Part shown: positions 5,550-9,589 of the stretch, one piece after another
Numbering within the stretch: the stretch's first letter is position 1
Layout of the letters: the number at the start of each line of letters is the position of its first letter
NCBI GenBank assembly: GCA_018899995.1
Contig: JAHIHE010000093.1
Coordinates: 1 to 9,589 of the forward strand
DNA length: 9,589 nt
Origin: Patescibacteria group bacterium
GTDB taxonomy: Bacteria > Patescibacteriota > Minisyncoccia > JAHIHE01
Direction of reading: 5' to 3'
Program-made: the position numbers and the translations under genes
The notes under the pieces: generated by a model
Database searches by the model: none
What the model was told of the DNA's origin: nothing
Seen by the model: the letters and a program-made list of their open reading frames with translations, nothing else

Positions 5550-5864
5550 TTAAGCAATCTTAATTCCGCTTTTCTTAATTTCGTAAACCATCGGATCATT
5601 GTCGTCTTGAAAATCTTTTACCGTAAAGCCGTACGGTTCAATCATAGAATCAACATCCCTTCTGATATGCCATAACAAACTTTCATTTGCTAATTTATTT
5701 CTTTTCATTTTGTCGGAAACTACAGCCACATCAATATCGCTCCACTTGTGCTGACTCCCTTTGGCATAAGATCCAAACAAATAAATAGCGGCGAAAGGAT
5801 AGTTTTTTTCTTTTAATTTTTCCGCGTATTTTTTGACTATTTTTTTTACTTTTAATTTTGACAT
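5550..5864 (-). CDS. Minimal nucleotidyltransferase (MNT), partner of the HEPN gene
   Basis: 104 aa. The polymerase-beta-type motif is clear: LFGSYAKGS (29-37) followed by WSDIDVAVV (41-49), giving the G-S and the two metal-binding aspartates D43 and D45; D72 is a candidate third carboxylate. It overlaps the end of the upstream HEPN gene by 13 bases, so the pair is translationally linked. In the MNT-HEPN systems that have been studied, the MNT protein acts as an antitoxin, in some cases by adding AMP to a HEPN tyrosine. Whether this pair is a toxin-antitoxin system is inference. The intergenic stretch 5487-5549 shows nothing else. Confidence 0.85.
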   Translation of the reverse strand: MSKLKVKKIVKKYAEKLKEKNYPFAAIYLFGSYAKGSQHKWSDIDVAVVSDKMKRNKLANESLLWHIRRDVDSMIEPYGFTVKDFQDDNDPMVYEIKKSGIKIA

Positions 5865-6256
5865 AATTTTTGATATAATTTGGTAATTTTATCAATGTAA
5901 TTTTTAGTATATTCTCTGTTGCATTGCTTATAAAATTGCATTTTATACTCCGGATAGCGAGCGCGAATATTAAATTTGTTTACATCATCCAATAAATCCA
6001 TTTCATCTTTAAGCAAATCGCATTTTGCATACTCCGATAATTTTGCCAGATTATGAATATAAGGAGCTTCCTCTTTTGTTTCTTCCACCACCAAGCCTTT
6101 TAGAATTTTTTCCAAAACAATATGGCCAAAAAATAAAGACTCCGGATATCTCTTAATCCCAAATAAAGCATTCATCGTTTCAAAATCGTGTTCTGATGTT
6201 TTTCTCCAGTATTTTACGATTTTTCTTATATCTTCTTTTTCTTTTTTTATAGCCAT
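5852..6256 (-). CDS. HEPN-domain protein
   Basis: 134 aa, helical. Matches to the HEPN family are the N-terminal YWRKTSEHDFETMNALF (16-32), Y37-P-E-S-L-F-F-G-H45...L-E-K50-x2-K53 (the usual Q/E-K-x2-K helix), IHNLAKL (67-73) and the C-terminal FNIRARYPEYK (95-105). The R-x4-6-H ribonuclease motif of HEPN toxins is not evident around R98-R100; instead it has the ARYP form seen in many nucleotidyltransferase-linked HEPN proteins. This suggests a binding or regulatory partner or a diverged enzyme. It overlaps the downstream MNT gene by 13 bases and starts 18 bases after the micro-ORF at 6275-6367. Confidence 0.8.
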   Translation of the reverse strand: MAIKKEKEDIRKIVKYWRKTSEHDFETMNALFGIKRYPESLFFGHIVLEKILKGLVVEETKEEAPYIHNLAKLSEYAKCDLLKDEMDLLDDVNKFNIRARYPEYKMQFYKQCNREYTKNYIDKITKLYQKLCQN

Positions 6257-6274
6257 AATATTATTTCAATGTTT

Positions 6275-6367
6275 TTATTTCACCCCAAATCCCGCCGCCA
6301 AAACCGCGATTCCCAAAATCACCAAAAATAAAATTTTTTTGCTTGGTTTAAAAATTTCTAAAGACAT
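6275..6367 (-). CDS. 30-aa single-transmembrane micro-ORF
   Basis: ATG at 6365-6367 and TAA at 6275-6277 encode MSLEIFKPSKK, then a hydrophobic stretch ILFLVILGIAVLAAGFG, then VK. It is exactly a short basic N-terminus plus one membrane helix. The start is one base after the stop of the HI0074-like gene (TAA-T-ATG), the same arrangement as at 7040-7044. It fills the gap between the two nucleotidyltransferase pairs. It could be a small membrane peptide or the N-terminal remnant of a larger membrane protein. The function is unknown; being real rests on spacing and composition only. Confidence 0.45.
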   Translation of the reverse strand: MSLEIFKPSKKILFLVILGIAVLAAGFGVK

Positions 6368-6368
6368 A

Positions 6369-6746
6369 TTATTCTTCCATTTTTTCTTTCAACTTATCTC
6401 TTAAAAGATTAAAAATCCCAAGATAATTCGGCAGGCGCGAATAAACATCGTCCGCTGTTGACTCATCGTATGTATGAACGGTTAAATTTCTATCCTCTAA
6501 CGCCTCTATCCAGCGGGGGTCATCTTCAACCAGTCCGAATTTAAACGCTTCTTTCAGGCATTCTTTCGGCGAACGGCAGATTATCTCTTCTTCTCTTAGA
6601 AATTTTTGAACGCATTTCCACGCCAGCTCAATCGTGAACTCAAATCTTTTTATCGCCGAGTCACGATTTTTAATTGATTTTTCTTCTTTTAAAATTTCTT
6701 CAAATCTTTGAACAGATTTTTCAAATGAATTAAATAGTTCTTTCAT
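6369..6746 (-). CDS. HI0074-family nucleotidyltransferase partner (HEPN-like, RX4HXY motif)
   Basis: 125 aa, helical. Family landmarks are FEFTIELAWKCVQKFL (35-50), CRSPKECLKEAFKFGLVEDDPRWIEAL (57-83) and DRNLTVHTYDES (85-96). The last contains R86-N-L-T-V-H91-T-Y93, an R-x4-H-x-Y motif like that of HepT-type HEPN toxins, in which R and H are catalytic and the Tyr can be AMPylated by the partner nucleotidyltransferase. It starts three bases after the nucleotidyltransferase gene at 6750-7040, the classic HI0073/HI0074 pairing, where it was first annotated as a substrate-binding subunit. A toxin role is plausible from the motif but not shown. Confidence 0.87.
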   Translation of the reverse strand: MKELFNSFEKSVQRFEEILKEEKSIKNRDSAIKRFEFTIELAWKCVQKFLREEEIICRSPKECLKEAFKFGLVEDDPRWIEALEDRNLTVHTYDESTADDVYSRLPNYLGIFNLLRDKLKEKMEE

Positions 6747-6749
6747 AAA

Positions 6750-7040
6750 TTATTTTAAAATTTTAGCATATTTTAAAACATTCTTTTTATATTCCTTATC
6801 CTTTGTCGTCAAATCAACAATATCTATTGATCTTAGGGTTGGAATATTATCAGCTTTGTTGAAAATTTTCACCATTATCCCAAAAGGCACTTTTTTTTCT
6901 CCCAATATTCCAATGTCTATGTCGGAAGTATCAAGCGCGTTTCCTTTTGCCCAAGAACCGAAGAGCAAGATTTTATAATCTCCTGAAGCCGATTCTTGAA
7001 TAATTTTCGCTATTTTTTCTAAAATTAAATCCCGTTCCAT
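6750..7040 (-). CDS. Minimal nucleotidyltransferase, HI0073/MntA type
   Basis: 96 aa from the ATG at 7038-7040; an upstream TTG at 7052 is possible but would overlap the pilin-like gene. The motif is LLFGSWAKGNALDTSDIDIGIL, with G28-S29, metal-binding D40 and D42, and D73 in SIDIVDL as the likely third carboxylate. The start codon comes one base after the TAA of the pilin-like gene (7042-7044), so the two are probably translated from one message. The next gene downstream is its HI0074-type partner, three bases away. Expected activity is nucleotide (AMP) transfer to the partner protein. Confidence 0.85.
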   Translation of the reverse strand: MERDLILEKIAKIIQESASGDYKILLFGSWAKGNALDTSDIDIGILGEKKVPFGIMVKIFNKADNIPTLRSIDIVDLTTKDKEYKKNVLKYAKILK

Positions 7041-7041
7041 A

Positions 7042-7404
7042 TTACGGACCAAAAATTATATTGTTAAGCGTGGTAACCACTGAATACGAAATCAGAACCA
7101 AAAACAGACCGATTATTGCGTAGTTGATGATTTTTTTGGATTTTTCAATCTGGTTTTCGTCTCCGGAAGCTGTTATGTACATTATGCCGCCGTAGACCAA
7201 AAAAATGATAACCACCGCGGAGGTTATGCCCAAAAGCCAGCTTACAATACTGCTGACTAATTCTTCCGTGGTATTGGTGGTTGTAGGATTGTCAAAATTG
7301 ACTGAATTAAGTGTTGCGCCTGCGTTATAGGCAACAAAAAGAAAAGCGACAGAAAAAACGGGAATAAGCTTCTTAGTTAAATTCTTGATTTTTGCGCTAT
7401 TCAT
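7042..7404 (-). CDS. Pilin-like two-helix protein, copy upstream of the nucleotidyltransferases
   Basis: I start at the ATG at 7402-7404, giving 120 aa, close to the 121 aa of the copies at 1692 and 2327; a longer frame from 7443 would put 13 odd residues before the signal peptide and run over the promoter. Residues 1-30 form the signal peptide (KIKNLTKK, hydrophobic core, a cleavage site near NAGA). The mature N-terminus is short and N/T-rich (TLNSVNFDNPTTTNTTEE). Helix 1 (about 54-73, ending LVYGG), turn TASGDENQIEKSKK (78-91) and helix 2 (about 93-112) follow. The YGGIMY sequence is shared with the 669-aa protein, suggesting these two are close relatives. An extended -10 lies just upstream. 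Confidence 0.8.
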   Translation of the reverse strand: MNSAKIKNLTKKLIPVFSVAFLFVAYNAGATLNSVNFDNPTTTNTTEELVSSIVSWLLGITSAVVIIFLVYGGIMYITASGDENQIEKSKKIINYAIIGLFLVLISYSVVTTLNNIIFGP

Positions 7405-7413
7405 ATAACATTT

Positions 7414-7443
7414 ATTATACCAAACAACTGGTTCTTTCCACAA
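7414..7443 (-). promoter_or_regulatory. Extended -10 promoter for the 7042-7404 gene
   Basis: On the minus strand, TGG TATAAT (7422-7414) is a perfect extended -10. A weak -35, TTGTGG (7443-7438), lies 18 bases upstream. Initiation would be expected around 7406-7408, only a few bases before the ATG at 7404, implying a nearly leaderless message. The left CAAG repeat and mini-element A abut the -35. Confidence 0.5.
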
Positions 7444-7444
7444 G

Positions 7445-7574
7445 CCCCGTTAGAAAGCTTGAGCAGAAAAAATTTATCAAATTTTTTCTGCTGTGAGTAA
7501 TAAATGTTTTGTGCAATATTCAATCTGCTTTATATTTATACCTGTTTAAGCCCTTGTTCGGCTTTCTAACGGGG
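7445..7574. mobile_element. Mini-element A: gene-less 130-bp relative of the GIY-YIG cassette
   Basis: CCCCGTTAGAAAGC (7445-7458) and GCTTTCTAACGGGG (7561-7574) are 14-bp perfect terminal inverted repeats with the same first 12 bases as the GIY-YIG cassette. CAAG precedes it (7441-7444) and follows it (7575-7578). No conserved protein is encoded. Inside is a perfect 14-bp hairpin (7462-7492). Read on the minus strand, the end (...AAATTTTTTCTGCTCAAGC-TTTCTAACGGGG) loosely resembles the end of the GIY-YIG gene. It is best explained as a non-autonomous derivative. Confidence 0.72.
7462..7492. repeat. Perfect 14-bp hairpin inside mini-element A
   Basis: AGCAGAAAAAATTT (7462-7475) and AAATTTTTTCTGCT (7479-7492) are exact reverse complements around ATC. 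It could act as a transcription barrier or a structural end signal of the element. There is no U-tract beyond the stem on either strand, so I do not call it a terminator. Confidence 0.7.
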
Positions 7575-7590
7575 CAAGCCCCGTTAGAAA
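7563..7590. repeat. 28-base palindrome at the junction of the two mini-elements
   Basis: TTTCTAACGGGGC, AA, GCCCCGTTAGAAA: the right end of element A, the CAAG direct repeat and the left end of element B together form a perfect palindrome with 13-base arms. It arises because the two elements sit back to back, separated only by four bases. Confidence 0.85.
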
Positions 7591-7700
7591 TCTTAAAATT
7601 ATTCTCGCTATTTAAGAATGTCGTGAGGCGAAATCCTCCGCCGTCTGGCGGATTGAAAACCTTGGAAAACATCAAGAGTAAGTTTGGACTTCTAACGGGG
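7579..7700. mobile_element. Mini-element B: gene-less 122-bp relative of the GIY-YIG cassette
   Basis: The left end CCCCGTTAGAA (7579-7589) and right end TTCTAACGGGG (7690-7700) are 11-bp perfect inverted repeats, shorter than in element A. CAAG borders it at 7575-7578 (shared with element A) and 7701-7704. The interior is unlike that of element A and includes a TCCGCC-GTCT-GGCGGA hairpin (7637-7652), similar in sequence to the coding palindrome at 1173-1202. No gene is recognisable. Confidence 0.7.
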
Positions 7701-7703
7701 CAA

Positions 7704-7734
7704 GCCCCCATCTTTTTTCAAAAAGGTGGCGGGC
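7704..7734 (-). terminator. Stem-loop after the propeller-pilin gene, related to the 2700-2729 hairpin
   Basis: On the minus strand, GCCC-G-CCA-C-C-TTTTT, loop G, then the pairing arm, give about 13 pairs with one bulge and one mismatch. It begins about 27 bases after the stop codon at 7762-7764. It has the same CCCCC...CTTTT/AAAAAGGTG...GGG pattern as 2700-2729, which also directly follows a pilin-like gene. There is no clear U-tract, so a terminator or mRNA-stabilising role is a guess. Confidence 0.4.
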
Positions 7735-7761
7735 AAGCAAAGTTATCCACTTTTAAGAAAC

Positions 7762-9589
7762 CTAACAATCAATAATATTCCAGGCGCCTCCGCTAAAAGG
7801 ATGGCTGTAACCCAAAGCGGCGATAATGATATTGATTAAAAGCCATGCGATGAAAATGAGCGCCAAACCCATTAACGCGTATGAAATCACGGACTTGGCA
7901 AGTTCTATTTTACCCGGGTCGCCGGAAGAAAAAACATAGAAAAGTCCGGCAATGACTAAAATAAACACGGCGATTGCAACGGCAATCTGCGTAAGCCAGT
8001 TGATAATATTCTGAAGCATTAAAAAACCAAAGCAAAGATTGCAAGGCGCTGTATCATCCCATGGAGTTGCCAGATTATTATCAAGTCGTCCGCAAGGGAT
8101 AAGTCCGCCTAAAACAGGAGCGACAGCCGTGGTGCATCCGATATTCAGATTTTTCGCTTCGTAAGTTCCGCCGGTTACGGAAAACAGCGAAAGCGGCACA
8201 TCGCATTTTGTCGGGTCGCTTGAATTTATAGAACATAGATTTACGCCGTTGGCCGTGCAATCGCAAGCGGTTAAGGCGGCTTGAAGAGTGCTTCCCCAGC
8301 CGGTATAAGTGGTGCTGCCGCTTGCCGGAAAAAATTGATTTGTGCCGATATTCATTGAAGTGGGGATGCTCCGGAACCCGGTCATATCGGAATAATTGTA
8401 GGGTCCGTTGCCACAAGTGGTATAAGTACCGACATAGGTTCCATCGCTTTTATATTTTGTCACGCTTCCACTGCCTGCCGTACAGGAAGAAGGATTCAAA
8501 ACGCTTTTCCCGGATGGCGCGCCACCCTCCATATTTACTACCCACGCATTGTTATCAAAGTCAATCGCCACGCCATGCGGAGTTTCGCCGGTAGAATAAT
8601 TAGCAATAAAAGTCCCGCTTGTGTTAAACACACTTACTTGATCAGAATACAACCCAGCTGCCCATACTTTATTATCTCCGCTCGCCGCAAGCCCGCTGTT
8701 GTACGACAAACCGCTTGAATAAAGCTCATTGTCCGTTACAGCGCCCGCGGGAGTTCTTGTTATTTTGTATACTCCGCCGCCGCCAATGCGACCTACCCAA
8801 ATATTGGAATCATTGTCCATGCCTATTCCATAAGCTCCGGTCACAGAAGTATTTGATACTGCCGTTATACTGTCGTCTGAATATTTGTAAGAAATCACGG
8901 TGCCACCTGCTTGCACCCACACAAGACCATATTTATCGCCAATCATTCCATAAGAACTTGCATTGTTTAAAGTGGCTAAAACAGCGCCTTTTGTTCCACA
9001 GGAACCGCTCGCGCATATAACTTTTATCCTGTCGGGCTCAGGCGATCCGCCAAGAGTGCCCGCCCAAATATTTCCATTCTTGTCAAAAGTGATGCCGCGA
9101 ATATAATTTGCTCCCATATCAACTTGTCCGCCATATCTGTATTCTTCTGTTCCGTCATTTTTCGGTTCCAGCCAAGTAACATAGGTATTACCCCTATTCG
9201 CCACCCAGACATCGCCGCCGGGAATTAGAGTTATGCGCGAATTGTTGTTAAAAGAGTTTTCGGCAAACCCTGTTGTAGTATTAGTATAAAGTTTTACCAA
9301 AGTGCCGTCTTTTGTCCGGATTTGCGCTAAAGTGTTATCGCTTGAATTCGGTATCCAGATATACGGTGTGCCGATTATATTTTGCGGCGACAAGTCCACC
9401 GTGGCGGAGGTAATTGTCGCGCCTGTCGGAAGCGTGACTTTTGCTTCGGTGTTTGTGCCGCCGCCGGCTGGAAAAATTAAAGTTTTAGAAGGTGAGCCGT
9501 CGGAAAATGTGGTAGTGCTGCAATTATCTATGTACGCTTGAGCAGTCAGGGAAGCAGTCGGGGAAAAAGATAAAACAACGAAGGATAAA
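7762..9589 (-). CDS. Secreted beta-propeller protein with C-terminal pilin-like domain (5'-partial)
   Basis: The frame is open to the right edge; the GTG at 9399 is internal. 608 residues are visible. They begin in a signal peptide (LSFVVLSFSPTASLTAQA, cleavage at AQA), so only the first few residues are missing. About 75-410 is a beta-propeller of the NHL/Vgb-like kind: repeats of G-(I/V)-x2-D-x3-N-x-W-x-(G/A/V) such as GITFDKNGNIWAG, GIGMDNDSNIWVG and GVAIDFDNNAWVV, closing with SDMTGF (about 400-405). A Cys-containing linker follows (about 440-515). The pilin-like module is at 516-600: helix 1 (about 528-553), turn SSGDPGKIELAKS (554-566) and helix 2 (about 568-592), then a short tail. It has the most divergent module of the six (AGLFY instead of WGG-x2-Y). 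I infer an exposed binding head mounted on a membrane or filament module. Confidence 0.82.
   Translation of the reverse strand, partial: LSFVVLSFSPTASLTAQAYIDNCSTTTFSDGSPSKTLIFPAGGGTNTEAKVTLPTGATITSATVDLSPQNIIGTPYIWIPNSSDNTLAQIRTKDGTLVKLYTNTTTGFAENSFNNNSRITLIPGGDVWVANRGNTYVTWLEPKNDGTEEYRYGGQVDMGANYIRGITFDKNGNIWAGTLGGSPEPDRIKVICASGSCGTKGAVLATLNNASSYGMIGDKYGLVWVQAGGTVISYKYSDDSITAVSNTSVTGAYGIGMDNDSNIWVGRIGGGGVYKITRTPAGAVTDNELYSSGLSYNSGLAASGDNKVWAAGLYSDQVSVFNTSGTFIANYSTGETPHGVAIDFDNNAWVVNMEGGAPSGKSVLNPSSCTAGSGSVTKYKSDGTYVGTYTTCGNGPYNYSDMTGFRSIPTSMNIGTNQFFPASGSTTYTGWGSTLQAALTACDCTANGVNLCSINSSDPTKCDVPLSLFSVTGGTYEAKNLNIGCTTAVAPVLGGLIPCGRLDNNLATPWDDTAPCNLCFGFLMLQNIINWLTQIAVAIAVFILVIAGLFYVFSSGDPGKIELAKSVISYALMGLALIFIAWLLINIIIAALGYSHPFSGGAWNIIDC

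Noticed and set aside
7041..7052. TTG start at 7052 for the nucleotidyltransferase.
   Set aside because: It would overlap the preceding gene by 11 bases, while an ATG one base after that gene's stop gives the usual family length.
7405..7443. A 13-residue N-terminal extension of the pilin-like protein starting at 7443.
   Set aside because: The extension would place W- and Y-containing residues before a normal signal peptide and would overlap the extended -10; the ATG at 7404 gives the same length as the paralogues.
7441..7710. Integron-like cassette array: TTCTAAC...GTTAGAA at the junctions resembles attC core sites.
   Set aside because: The 7-base words miss the RYYYAAC/GTTRRRY consensus at the end position, the junction palindrome is only 28 bases and perfectly symmetric, no integrase is visible, and the GIY-YIG cassette has half-sites with a 4-bp duplication, which fits a transposon-like insertion better.
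7509..7775. Open frames on both strands through the mini-elements (for example 7509-7775 + and 7520-7711 -).
   Set aside because: They read through terminal repeats twice, giving a repeated L-T-G-Q-A-P or G-A-C-P-V-R peptide, with no recognisable domain; they are artefacts of the repeats.

Overview
The window looks like a piece of a Patescibacteria (CPR, Parcubacteria-like) genome. I infer this from the AT-rich sequence, the tandem small two-helix pilin-like genes of the VirB2/T4SS-pilin type, the small GIY-YIG gene, the minimal nucleotidyltransferase/HEPN pairs, and the many short palindromic repeats. TGA is used as an ordinary stop codon (for example at 1465-1467 and 3187-3189), which argues against the recoded CPR lineages. 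I see no rRNA, tRNA or CRISPR array.

Layout. Bases 1-1467 (+) hold the C-terminal part of a polytopic membrane protein whose N-terminus lies outside the window. Its conserved WGGY...VFVDGR block is interrupted by an in-frame repeat cassette. Bases 1468-1691 form the convergent intergenic region with two hairpins and a repeat cluster. Everything from 1692 to the right edge lies on the minus strand. In transcription order it reads: beta-propeller protein with a C-terminal pilin-like domain (9589 to 7762, missing only its first residues); 318 bp with a hairpin and two tandem mini-elements; a 120-aa pilin-like protein; a nucleotidyltransferase and its HI0074-type partner; a 30-aa single-helix micro-ORF; a HEPN protein and a second nucleotidyltransferase; a 285-bp mobile cassette carrying only a GIY-YIG gene; a 669-aa secreted Ig-like/Cys-rich protein with a C-terminal pilin-like domain; and three more small pilin-like proteins, the last two separated by a 155-bp inverted-repeat element.

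Working model. Six proteins share one module: a hydrophobic helix, a short loop with the pattern GG-x2-Y-x3-(A/S)-x-G-(D/N)-x(7)-(A/S)-K, and a second hydrophobic helix. Four are small subunits with signal peptides. Two carry the module at the end of a large exported domain, so the locus may encode a surface filament or membrane assembly with specialised adhesive or tip subunits. This is inference, since no VirB4-type ATPase or other secretion gene is in the window.

The most unusual signal is a repeat family with ends CCCCGTTAGAAA/TTTCTAACGGGG. One copy contains a complete GIY-YIG gene, with 14-bp perfect terminal inverted repeats flanked by CATA on both sides; two shorter gene-less copies lie in tandem and are bounded by CAAG three times. 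Together they look like a GIY-YIG mobile element making 4-bp target duplications, with non-autonomous derivatives. The full-length copy landed exactly on the start codon of the 669-aa gene and rebuilt that codon.
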